Assembly: GCA_030024065.1 (NCBI GenBank)
Contig: JASEIE010000263.1
Location: 1-5,464 of the forward strand
Source of the DNA: Thermodesulfobacteriota bacterium
Lineage (GTDB): Bacteria > Desulfobacterota > BSN033 > UBA1163
Direction: 5' to 3'
DNA length: 5,464 nt
This document shows positions 1-5,464 of the stretch, one piece after another. The notes under the pieces are model-generated. The model was not told the origin of the DNA, ran no database searches, and saw only the letters and a program-made list of their open reading frames with translations. Within the stretch, counting starts at the first letter, position 1. Each line of letters begins with the position of its first letter. Position numbers and translations under genes: made by a program.

Positions 1-1163
1 TTCAAATCCTTATAAAATTTATTCTTCAAACTTGAGACAGACAGGCGGGACGGAGCAAAAGAGAAGAGGCGGCTCATCAGTTCCGTCTCGAAAGAGCTGA
101 GAGCCTCATCAGGCTCCTTCACCTTTTTGAGATAGTAATCCGATCTGTCGAAAATCAATCCCTCTTTTTTGACCTCCTCAACCTTGATATACCCCTTGAC
201 CGCAAGTCCGACAATCGTTGAACTGATATCTCTTGGATCGAGTTTCTCGTCAACAAGGGTTCCTACCTCTGCTGGGGTGAGTGGTCGATCCCCAAACTTG
301 GGAGGCTCATACATCACCGTAATAGACTCTCTCACCCTTGGGTCTCTGCCTTTTCTGTACCAGAGATTGACCATGTAGAGGAAAGAGAAAATGGGAATTA
401 AAAACACCCAGTTCTCTCTCAGATTAAGAGCCCACAAAAACTTCTTTAAAGAAGAGGGCGGCGAGACGAGTCCCTTGTCCCATCCAAAGGCAATGGTCAG
501 GCCTTCGCCCTGATTGAGGTTTTTTGTCGTTAAAAATTTGCTGCTATTATTATAGGTCTCAAAACTGCATTCCGTAGCCTTGGAACCGAAACTTCCCGTG
601 TAGCCTGCTGCCCACAGGTTCTTGCTCTTCTCCTTCGTTGCCAGGGTCACATCTGCCGATGCCTCTTGGATGGGGGCCTTCCAGTAGTTCCCCGTCACAT
701 TCCAGTAGAGTTCATCATGGTCGCTAAAAAAGAGGATGGCATTTTCGACTTCGTAGATAATCACATAGGTTTGGTTTCTCTCAACAAAGCGTTTGGGATC
801 CCCGATTCGGACATTGATGATTGAGCCCGTCTTCTTAACCTGATATTTCCAGGTTTTTCCTGACCCATCGGTTACGGATAAAACCCTTATGGGTGTTGTA
901 ATCACCTTGCCGAACTCATCTCTGTATCTAAACGGAATCTCCCGATAGACCCCACGCCTGGGTCTCTCGAATTTCACATCGATTATCTCTCGAACGATGA
1001 AGGATGAGTCTTTCTGGATGGTGATATCCGAGTGGAACTTGGTGATGGTAAAGTACTGTGCAAAAGCCGGAGAAACAATGAGGATGAGGTTAAGGCCGAG
1101 GATGAGGGTAGGAAAGAAAACAACAAACAGAGATGATCTGATTAATTTCCAGTAATCTTTCAT
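1..1163 (-). CDS. DUF2207 family membrane protein, N-terminal part (runs off left edge)
   Basis: I read this frame by hand from an ATG at 1163; it stays open for 387 codons to the window edge, so the C-terminus is missing. Residues 1-35 form a signal peptide (basic start, long hydrophobic core, then SPAFA before Gln36). An extracytoplasmic beta-rich domain follows, with the DUF2207 signatures RRGVYREIPFRY (about 69-80) and ELYWNVTGNYW (about 151-161). A membrane segment lies near 252-268 (WVFLIPIFSFLYMVNLW), followed by KGRDP and the conserved stretch around LTPAEVGTLVDE (295-306) and ISSTIVGLAVKGYIKVEE (313-330), which resembles a winged-helix-like segment. Family members usually have more hydrophobic segments and a low-complexity tail; these would lie beyond the edge. 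The start is set by GAGGAG six bases upstream; an ATG four bases earlier is out of frame. The gene follows lemA, a common pairing. The molecular role of DUF2207 is not established; an envelope-associated function is inferred. Confidence 0.93.
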   Translation of the reverse strand, partial: MKDYWKLIRSSLFVVFFPTLILGLNLILIVSPAFAQYFTITKFHSDITIQKDSSFIVREIIDVKFERPRRGVYREIPFRYRDEFGKVITTPIRVLSVTDGSGKTWKYQVKKTGSIINVRIGDPKRFVERNQTYVIIYEVENAILFFSDHDELYWNVTGNYWKAPIQEASADVTLATKEKSKNLWAAGYTGSFGSKATECSFETYNNSSKFLTTKNLNQGEGLTIAFGWDKGLVSPPSSLKKFLWALNLRENWVFLIPIFSFLYMVNLWYRKGRDPRVRESITVMYEPPKFGDRPLTPAEVGTLVDEKLDPRDISSTIVGLAVKGYIKVEEVKKEGLIFDRSDYYLKKVKEPDEALSSFETELMSRLFSFAPSRLSVSSLKNKFYKDL

Positions 1164-1169
1164 CCATGT

Positions 1170-1175
1170 CTCCTC
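1170..1175 (-). promoter_or_regulatory. Ribosome binding site of the DUF2207 gene
   Basis: The minus strand reads GAGGAG followed by six bases and then the ATG at 1163. This decides the start: the competing ATG at 1167 is only two bases from the motif and opens a different frame. Confidence 0.75.
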
Positions 1176-1193
1176 ATTTCATTTCACATTCCG

Positions 1194-1239
1194 AAATCCC
1201 CCCAACCCCCCTTTTGTAAAGGGGGGAGAGGGGGGATTT
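1194..1239. repeat. Intergenic G/C-run palindrome (AAATCCCCCC type) between lemA and the DUF2207 gene
   Basis: The left arm reads AAAT, six C, AA, six C, TTT. The right arm reads AAA, six G, AGA, six G, ATTT. The arms pair completely except for AA against AGA in the middle, with a loop of about four bases. It fills more than half of the 80-bp gap between lemA and the DUF2207 start. On the plus strand the stem is followed by six T (1237-1242), like an intrinsic terminator, but no plus-strand gene is present. On the minus strand, the direction of transcription here, only three T follow, so it would more likely attenuate or protect transcript ends than terminate fully. It shares its outer AAATCCC/GGGATTT pattern with the element at 2351-2476, so it is probably a dispersed repeat. 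Confidence 0.85.
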
Positions 1240-1243
1240 TTTA

Positions 1244-1798
1244 TCAGAAGCTTACCTTCACCGGTCTTCTTTCTGCCTCTGACTCCTCAAGCTGGAATAG
1301 CTCTGCCTGTTTAAAATTGAACTGCGATGCAATCAGGTTTGAGGGAAAGGATTCGATCAGGATGTTAAAGTCCCGAACCACCGCATTATAATATCGCCTC
1401 GAGTATTCGATGCTATTTTCAAGCTCCTGCAACTGGGACTGGAGCTGCATGAAATTGGCATTGGCCTTAAGCTCGGGATATGCCTCTGCCACAGCGAACA
1501 AACTCTTCAGGGTATCTCTTATCATATTTTCTGCCTTGGCCATTTCCGCAGGAGTGGTGGCCTGCATGGCCATTGCCCTCGCCTGGGTAACCTTCTCGAA
1601 CACTGTCCTCTCATGGGAAGCATAACCCTTCACTGTCTCCACCAGATTTGGCACGAGGTCGTATCGTTTCTTACACTGGACATCAATATCCGACCATGAA
1701 GACTTGACCGTGTTTCTGAGGCGAACGAGCTTGTTGTAAATGGCAACCACAGCAACGACAAGAATGGCAAGGATGATGAGAATGATGAGCAAGGTCAT
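1244..1798 (-). CDS. lemA: LemA family protein
   Basis: A 184-residue protein, the usual LemA length. Residues 2-20 are a single N-terminal membrane helix ([19 protein letters not shown]). A helical domain follows with family hallmarks: a Trp-Ser-Asp-Ile-Asp-Val segment with [18 protein letters not shown] (46-63), [10 protein letters not shown] (104-113) leading to [15 protein letters not shown], then [12 protein letters not shown] (134-145) and [10 protein letters not shown] (151-160). The topology is a short outside N-terminus, one membrane helix and a large four-helix-type domain. The start is an ATG with AGGAGG six bases upstream. It lies 80 bp upstream of the DUF2207 gene and 119 bp downstream of the NfeD-like gene. 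LemA proteins commonly occur beside DUF2207 or TPM-domain membrane proteins; their exact biochemical role is unsettled. Identification is secure, function is not. Confidence 0.96.
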   Translation of the reverse strand: MTLLIILIILAILVVAVVAIYNKLVRLRNTVKSSWSDIDVQCKKRYDLVPNLVETVKGYASHERTVFEKVTQARAMAMQATTPAEMAKAENMIRDTLKSLFAVAEAYPELKANANFMQLQSQLQELENSIEYSRRYYNAVVRDFNILIESFPSNLIASQFNFKQAELFQLEESEAERRPVKVSF

Positions 1799-1804
1799 GG
1801 TTTT

Positions 1805-1810
1805 CCTCCT
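1805..1810 (-). promoter_or_regulatory. Strong ribosome binding site of lemA
   Basis: The minus strand reads AGGAGG with six bases before the ATG at 1798, a full consensus. It contrasts with the absent or weak site in front of the NfeD-like gene, and suggests that LemA is made at a higher rate. Confidence 0.85.
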
Positions 1811-1829
1811 ATTTGAGATTGAAGAGAAG

Positions 1830-1856
1830 CGTATAGAATTTATCGCTTTTTTTCAA
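1830..1856 (-). promoter_or_regulatory. Possible sigma-70-type promoter for lemA
   Basis: On the minus strand TTGAAA (1856-1851) is followed after 15 bases by TATACG (1835-1830), about 30 bp upstream of the lemA start, within a 119-bp A/T-rich gap. The spacer is shorter than the ideal 17 and the -10 box is imperfect, so this is a candidate only. The wide gap before lemA and its strong ribosome site fit a separate transcription start. Confidence 0.25.
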
Positions 1857-1862
1857 GCATTT

Positions 1863-1878
1863 TTTGATCCTTTGATCC
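1863..1878. repeat. Tandem 8-bp repeat upstream of lemA
   Basis: TTTGATCC occurs twice head to tail (1863-1870 and 1871-1878), just upstream of the candidate lemA promoter. It could be a binding site for a regulator or simply chance in A/T-rich spacer DNA. Confidence 0.3.
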
Positions 1879-1917
1879 TTTTCGGAACCAGGGGGAGGAC
1901 AGAGAGTAGTAACAATT

Positions 1918-2340
1918 TCAATCTTTTTCACTTTCTCCCTGTACAAGTAAGACGAGGCCCCGGATTCCCTGAACCCAGACGGTCTCTCCCTTTTCTACCG
2001 GAGGTCCGCCGCTGATCAATTCGGCCTTCCAGAGTTCGCCATGGATCCGTATATAGCCCGAAGGGTCCAACCGTTCCTCTGCAATCCCTTTTTCACCCAC
2101 TGTTCCATGTAACATTTTCTCCCGACTCCGATCATAAGCCCGCCACACAAAGGGGAAAAGAACCACATCTTTGGCGACCCATAGAAGAATGATACCCCAG
2201 AAAACCCATCCATGGAGGTCAACAAACCTCCTGACCGCCAGCAATACGAAGGTGAGCAAGACCAGGCTGGGAATCTGGAAGAGGATATATCTGACCACGG
2301 TGCGAGACGACCAACCGGTCCTCTTTTTCACTCTCGGCAA
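1918..2340 (-). CDS. Short NfeD-like membrane protein
   Basis: A protein of about 140 residues with two membrane helices (about 15-36, and 45-66 around WVFWGIILLWVAKDVVLF) and a C-terminal domain of about 55 residues (78-134). The pattern GTVGEKGIAEERLDPSGYI, then HGELWKAE, then VEKGETVWVQGIRGLVLLV, is typical of the NfeD C-terminal OB-fold. In the family this small cytoplasmic beta-barrel acts with stomatin/SPFH proteins in membrane organisation. No SPFH gene is seen here, and the protein lacks the N-terminal ClpP-like protease domain of long NfeD proteins. The start is uncertain: the first candidate is TTG at 2340, the next GTG at 2331, with no ATG and no good Shine-Dalgarno site for either. 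The frame is open further upstream into the repeat element up to a TGA near 2446, without a standard start codon. The stop is followed by the 119-bp gap before lemA. Confidence 0.85.
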   Translation of the reverse strand: MPRVKKRTGWSSRTVVRYILFQIPSLVLLTFVLLAVRRFVDLHGWVFWGIILLWVAKDVVLFPFVWRAYDRSREKMLHGTVGEKGIAEERLDPSGYIRIHGELWKAELISGGPPVEKGETVWVQGIRGLVLLVQGESEKD

Positions 2341-2350
2341 CCTATTAGTC

Positions 2351-2476
2351 AGTCCATAATTGTATAGACACTGAAGATAAATCCCTCCTTCCCTCCCAAA
2401 GGGAGGAATTACCCCTCTTTGGAAAAGAGGGGCGAGGGGGGATTTTCAGAAGAGTATGTCTTCTCAATTATGGACT
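2351..2476. mobile_element. 126-bp palindromic element with 12-bp terminal inverted repeats (MITE-like)
   Basis: The ends are perfect 12-bp inverted repeats: AGTCCATAATTG (2351-2362) and its reverse complement (2465-2476). Inside, AAATCCCTCC (2379-2388) pairs with GGGGGGATTT (2436-2445) apart from one T-G pair. This outer stem encloses two perfect hairpins: CCTCCC/GGGAGG with loop AAA (2392-2406), and a 9-bp stem CCCCTCTTT/AAAGAGGGG (2412-2432). A third hairpin, AGAAGA/TCTTCT (2448-2464), sits at the right end. TTAG occurs two bases outside each end (2345-2348 and 2479-2482), which may be a target duplication or chance. The element has no coding capacity and no transposase, so it is either a non-autonomous element mobilised in trans or a structural repeat. 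It fills the gap between the radical SAM and NfeD-like genes and overlaps the former's stop codon. Transcribed from the minus strand, its hairpins could slow or stop transcription, though no U-run follows. Confidence 0.75.
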
Positions 2477-3829
2477 CCTTAGTATATGATCTCCATTGCC
2501 ATTCCTGTCCAGAGGAGCATCTTTTCTTCTGGAATAGCGTTCGGCTTTTTTGACGGCGGGCCAGAGCCCTAAATTCATAGGGCCAAAGATGATCAGGCTT
2601 CTCCGGAGATGAAAAGGATTGAAGACCCTTTTCATCATGGAGGGAAGGGAGTAAAAAGACCGGTTCACCTTCCAGAACCCTTCCTGCAACTCTTCTATCG
2701 TCATCTGTTTGGGACGATAGACCACTGTGGCCATATCATACTTCGACCAATCCTCCGTAAGAAGCCTTCCCTCCTGTTTCAACCTCTGATAGATCCGTGT
2801 TCCTGGAAAAGGCGTGAGGATGGGGAGGAAGGCTCCGTCAATCCTGTTCCGGTTGGCAAATTCCAGAAACTCGTCAAAGACCGATGGATCATCGTAGTCA
2901 TAGCCGAATACAAATGAGCCATAGACCCCAATCCCCGCACCATGAAGTCTTTTGATCCCACGCTCATAGGTTTCGATTCGGTTGATCCGTTTCCCCATGA
3001 GATTGAGGTTCTCTTCCCGAAGGCTCTCAAATCCAATAAAGAGGCCATGGCACCCAGCTTTTGCCATGAGAGAAACGATCTCTTCATTCTCGACAATATG
3101 GATCGGTCCCTGGCTCACCCATCGCAACCGGTAATGGGAGAGCGTGGTGAGAAGTTCTCGCGCATGGGAGAGGTTTCCAACCAGATTATCATCGATAAAG
3201 AAGATATAGGCCTTCGATCGTTCCAGAGATTCTACTTCCTTTTCAACTTCGGGAATCGGCCGCATCCGGTAAGTCCTTCCATGAAGGGCAGTCACGGAAC
3301 AGAACTCACAGTCATAAGGGCAGCCCCTGGTGGTTTGAATCAGATTCTGAAAGAGATATCCTTTCTTGGGAAGAAGATCCCTTCTCGGCACAGGAAGGTG
3401 ACGAAGATCGGTTCTTTCCATTTGACGGTAAAAAGGCTTCAACGCCCCCTTTTCTGCATCATTTAAAATCCCGGCCCAGATCTCATCCGCCTCACCGATG
3501 ACGACACTGTCCGAATGTTCCTTGGCCTCTTCAGGAAGCCAGGAGGCATGGATGCCTCCCATCACCACTTTTTTCCCTTTCTGTCGAAATCGGTCTGCAA
3601 TCTCATAACCCCTTGGCGACAGAGGGGTGATGGCAGTGATGGCGACCAGATCCGCTTCCTGATCAAAATCGATCTCGGAGAGGCTTTCATCAATGATCCT
3701 GATTTGATGATGGGAAGGTGTGAGTCCTGCGAGGAGAGACGTGGAAAGGAGAGGAAATTTAAAAGCGATCACATCCCAGAAGCTGTCTTTGGGCCATCTG
3801 GGGATAATGAAAGTGATCTTCATTACCAT
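2468..3829 (-). CDS. B12-binding-domain radical SAM protein
   Basis: Starting at the ATG at 3829 the protein has 453 residues. The first 130 or so form a Rossmann-like cobalamin-binding-type domain, with VMGGIHASWLPEEA near 89-102 and SVVIGEADEIW near 108-118; the base-on DxHxxG motif is absent, as is usual in this class. The radical SAM core carries TTRGCPYDCEFCS, with Cys170, Cys174 and Cys177 as the [4Fe-4S] CxxxCxxC ligands. FFIDDNLVG (210-218) and HGLFIGFESL (261-270) are typical of the barrel. The C-terminal part (about 300-415, with LTPFPGTRIYQRLKQEG) resembles the DUF4070 extension. Relatives include methyltransferases and ring-forming enzymes acting on lipids, hopanoids and other hydrophobic substrates; the substrate here is unknown. 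A longer frame from 3889 would overlap the lipoprotein gene by 67 bases; the 3829 start has GAGGGGG five bases upstream. The last codons (Ser-Pro-stop) lie in the inverted repeat of the downstream element. Confidence 0.92.
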   Translation of the reverse strand: MVMKITFIIPRWPKDSFWDVIAFKFPLLSTSLLAGLTPSHHQIRIIDESLSEIDFDQEADLVAITAITPLSPRGYEIADRFRQKGKKVVMGGIHASWLPEEAKEHSDSVVIGEADEIWAGILNDAEKGALKPFYRQMERTDLRHLPVPRRDLLPKKGYLFQNLIQTTRGCPYDCEFCSVTALHGRTYRMRPIPEVEKEVESLERSKAYIFFIDDNLVGNLSHARELLTTLSHYRLRWVSQGPIHIVENEEIVSLMAKAGCHGLFIGFESLREENLNLMGKRINRIETYERGIKRLHGAGIGVYGSFVFGYDYDDPSVFDEFLEFANRNRIDGAFLPILTPFPGTRIYQRLKQEGRLLTEDWSKYDMATVVYRPKQMTIEELQEGFWKVNRSFYSLPSMMKRVFNPFHLRRSLIIFGPMNLGLWPAVKKAERYSRRKDAPLDRNGNGDHILRSP

Positions 3830-4434
3830 TTTTTCCCCCTCAAGAATTGAGCCAACGGCCTGACTTCCACACCTTCCGGAACCACCCACTCAAAGGAATC
3901 TTTCGGCAGGGATGGATTGATGGAGATTTCCTTCAACCTGAGGTCGAGACGGGTCTCCTTCTCCGGCAGCTCGATCCGGATCCGGCTTGGGATTTGGCTC
4001 CCTTCGGCCTTCTCCGTGGAGATCCGGATGTCCGTTTTCTCCATCAGATTTCGAAATTCTGAAATTTCCCCTGTATAGGCCCTGTTCTGTAAGGGACTGA
4101 GAAGGAAGAATTCTCCTCCTCGATAAATGGCATCGAACACACCCGTTCCAATCGGATGATATCCGAGGATTCGAAATTTATCCGGTTTCTGATAAAGGAT
4201 GAACCCGTTGAGAAGGAACCTCATTTCCTCACCCTTTCTCACGGTGTCAAGGCGAATCGAGGCCCTTGCCTGAAGTGATTCTGCCGAGGAGAAATCTTCA
4301 AGAAATTTGGCAATTGGATCCTTTACGGGAGGCGCTTCAATCGGGGGGATCTTGACAACCTTCTTGGGACATCCCCAAAGAAATAGTGAGATAAGTATAA
4401 GGCATAAGATAAAGGCATAGTGTCTCTTGATCAT
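3823..4434 (-). CDS. Outer-membrane-type lipoprotein, LolB/DUF4292-like
   Basis: A 203-residue protein from the ATG at 4434. It has a lipoprotein signal: basic MIKRH, a hydrophobic core, then LFLWGC with the lipidated Cys22. Trp at -2 is unusual for a lipobox, but -3 Leu, -1 Gly and Cys fit. A proline-rich linker follows (about 28-40). The rest is a beta-rich domain with ASIRLDTVRKGEEMRF, FILYQKPDKFRILGYHPIGT, then DAIYRGGEFFLLSP and RAYTGEI. This pattern resembles the half-barrel LolA/LolB/DUF4292 superfamily, which binds lipids or lipoproteins. The start is chosen because AGGAG lies nine bases upstream and the ATG is one base after the stop of the FAD oxidoreductase (TAG-G-ATG); a TTG at 4455 would overlap that gene. 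Its own stop lies within the radical SAM start region. Between two putative lipid-modifying enzymes, it may carry or anchor the product at the outer membrane; this is inference. Confidence 0.88.
   Translation of the reverse strand: MIKRHYAFILCLILISLFLWGCPKKVVKIPPIEAPPVKDPIAKFLEDFSSAESLQARASIRLDTVRKGEEMRFLLNGFILYQKPDKFRILGYHPIGTGVFDAIYRGGEFFLLSPLQNRAYTGEISEFRNLMEKTDIRISTEKAEGSQIPSRIRIELPEKETRLDLRLKEISINPSLPKDSFEWVVPEGVEVRPLAQFLRGKKW
3835..3841 (-). promoter_or_regulatory. Ribosome binding site setting the radical SAM start
   Basis: The minus strand reads GAGGGGG, five bases before the ATG at 3829, inside the last codons of the lipoprotein gene. A second in-frame ATG at 3823 would be 11 bases away, so 3829 is preferred. 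The lipoprotein TAA overlaps this region (ATGGTAATG), which implies coupled translation. Confidence 0.65.
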
Positions 4435-4435
4435 C

Positions 4436-5464
4436 CTAAAATTCTCCTCTCTCAAACCTTTTCAAAACAGCTTCGGCAGTCAGTTCCCCGGAAGCCACTA
4501 CCCCGGCAATCCCACCTCCAGGAGATGTCCAGTGGCCAGTCAGGTATAGATTCGTAATAGGAGTCACCCGCTGAAGGCGATAGATTCCTGATTGGCTTGG
4601 AATCTGTGCCCAACCATAGGCCGCCCCCTCTCGATTGCCTGTCCATTGCTCAATCGTTTTTGGAGTGGTCTCTGTCCCGGCCAAAATCCGCTTCTCCAGA
4701 TCGGGAATAAAGGCCGATGCCCTTGAAATGAGATATCGGGAAATTCGATCCTTAACTTCCTGATCCCCATCGAAACCGAGGTGATAAGGCGCCTTGATAC
4801 TGAGGCATAAGGTGCTCTTGCCTTCCGGCGCATGGGATCGATTGATCTTTGAGGGAGCAAGAAGGTAAAAAGGCGGATTCTCGGGAATTCGCTTTGTATA
4901 GAGAGCCTGATACTCCCTGGAAAGTTGGTGATCAAAGAAGACCTCATTATTTGAAACCGAAAGTTCTCCCAGCTCCCCGTCAACCCCGAGATAGAGGATG
5001 AAATAAGAGAGAGAAGGCCTCATTCCTTTCAGTTTTGCTCCAAAGCCGGCCGGAATCTGGTCTTCTCCAAGGAGATTTGAGAAAGTGGAAAAGGCATCGA
5101 TATTGGAGACAACTACCTTTCCCCTCATCTCCTGACCATCCTTCAATCTTATACCGATCGCCCTCTTTTCTTCTTTTAAAATTTTTGAAACTTCCTGGCC
5201 GATTAAAATCTGTCCTCCCTCCTTCTTAAACGCCTCTCCCAATTTCAGGGGAAGTTGCTCCACCTTTCCCTCGATACAGGAGACACCATAGCTAAAATAG
5301 GACATCTCAATTCCGGCCATACCCACCACAGAGATTTCCTCCGGAGGAAGCAGTCCATATGAACATCGAATCGAGAGGATGGTTTTCAAGAAAGGGTTGG
5401 ATATAAACTCCCCGAGAAGTTCTCCGTAGGTTTTATCCTTATATTTCGAGAGAAGAGGATATTG
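4436..5464 (-). CDS. Phytoene desaturase/CrtISO-like FAD-dependent oxidoreductase, C-terminal part
   Basis: The frame is open from the right edge for 342 residues to TAG at 4436-4438. The N-terminus, with the dinucleotide-binding GxGxxG, lies outside the window. Family members are about 500 residues, so roughly 150 are missing. Visible features are YGELLGEFISNPFLKTIL and GMAGIEMSYFSYGVSCIEGKV, matching the helical and 'P.GG' region of the carotenoid desaturase family. EGGQILIGQEVSKILKEE with KVVVSNIDAFSTFSNLLG follows, the usual FAD-domain strand and dimer segment. The C-terminal FAD signature is LYLTGHWTSPGGGIAGVVASGELTAEAVL. EQWTGNREGAAYGW before it is typical of COG1233 proteins, which include phytoene desaturases, carotenoid isomerases and related flavoproteins acting on hydrophobic polyenes or lipids. 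It is the first visible gene of a three-gene run. Which substrate it uses cannot be told from sequence. A TTG at 5389 is not a real start, because homology continues upstream of it. Confidence 0.93.
   Translation of the reverse strand, partial: QYPLLSKYKDKTYGELLGEFISNPFLKTILSIRCSYGLLPPEEISVVGMAGIEMSYFSYGVSCIEGKVEQLPLKLGEAFKKEGGQILIGQEVSKILKEEKRAIGIRLKDGQEMRGKVVVSNIDAFSTFSNLLGEDQIPAGFGAKLKGMRPSLSYFILYLGVDGELGELSVSNNEVFFDHQLSREYQALYTKRIPENPPFYLLAPSKINRSHAPEGKSTLCLSIKAPYHLGFDGDQEVKDRISRYLISRASAFIPDLEKRILAGTETTPKTIEQWTGNREGAAYGWAQIPSQSGIYRLQRVTPITNLYLTGHWTSPGGGIAGVVASGELTAEAVLKRFERGEF
4444..4448 (-). promoter_or_regulatory. Ribosome binding site of the lipoprotein gene
   Basis: AGGAG on the minus strand lies nine bases before the ATG at 4434, inside the final codons of the oxidoreductase gene. 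It supports the ATG over the upstream TTG at 4455. Confidence 0.6.

Noticed and set aside
169..378. Small plus-strand open frame
   Set aside because: It is antisense to the well-conserved DUF2207 reading frame, with low-complexity translation and no motif.
1218..1242. Intrinsic terminator on the plus strand (stem plus six T)
   Set aside because: No plus-strand gene leads into it; the symmetry and the second similar copy fit a dispersed repeat better.
2379..2445. CRISPR-like or riboswitch interpretation of the repeated hairpins
   Set aside because: There are no regularly spaced direct repeats or spacers, and the structure follows the end of a gene with terminal inverted repeats, unlike a conserved aptamer.
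2942..3466. 174-codon plus-strand open frame
   Set aside because: It lies wholly antisense to the conserved radical SAM core, and its translation shows no recognisable domain; it is a shadow frame.
3830..3889. N-terminal extension of the radical SAM frame (start at 3889)
   Set aside because: It would overlap the lipoprotein gene by 67 bases, the added residues do not look like part of the B12 domain, and the ATG at 3829 has a good ribosome site.
4564..4983. 139-codon minus-strand frame
   Set aside because: It is an out-of-frame reading of the FAD oxidoreductase, whose true frame has clear family motifs throughout.

Overview
The window carries six protein-coding genes, all on the minus strand, so it reads right to left. 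Base composition is fairly balanced. The gene types, a Gram-negative outer-membrane-type lipoprotein, a cobalamin-type radical SAM enzyme, and two G/C-rich palindromes of the form AAATCCCCCC...GGGGGGATTT suggest a Gram-negative, probably anaerobic bacterium. A Desulfobacterota (deltaproteobacterial) or Nitrospirota-like organism is my best guess. It rests on gene style and recollection of such repeats, not on a marker gene.

Right part (5464 to 2468): a tightly packed three-gene run. First comes the C-terminal 342 residues of a phytoene-desaturase/CrtISO-like FAD oxidoreductase, which enters from the right edge. One base later begins a LolB/DUF4292-like lipoprotein. Its stop codon lies inside the start region of a B12-binding-domain radical SAM protein. 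Stop/start spacing (TAG-G-ATG, then ATGGTAATG) indicates translational coupling and one transcript. An oxidoreductase acting on hydrophobic polyenes, a lipid-carrier-like lipoprotein and a B12-type radical SAM enzyme together suggest synthesis or tailoring of a membrane lipid or isoprenoid. The product cannot be named from this window.

Middle (2351-2476): a 126-bp palindromic element with perfect 12-bp terminal inverted repeats and an inner three-way-junction fold. Its right end supplies the last codons and the stop of the radical SAM gene, and its left end lies 10 bp from the start of the next gene.

Left part (2340 to 1): a set of membrane proteins. These are a short NfeD-like protein with a non-ATG start, a canonical LemA protein, and the first 387 residues of a DUF2207 membrane protein that runs off the left edge. 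LemA and DUF2207 are recurrent neighbours in many bacteria. A second, simpler palindrome of the same style (1194-1239) lies between them. No tRNA, rRNA, CRISPR array, transposase or phage gene was seen, and no stretch over 300 bases lacks a gene.
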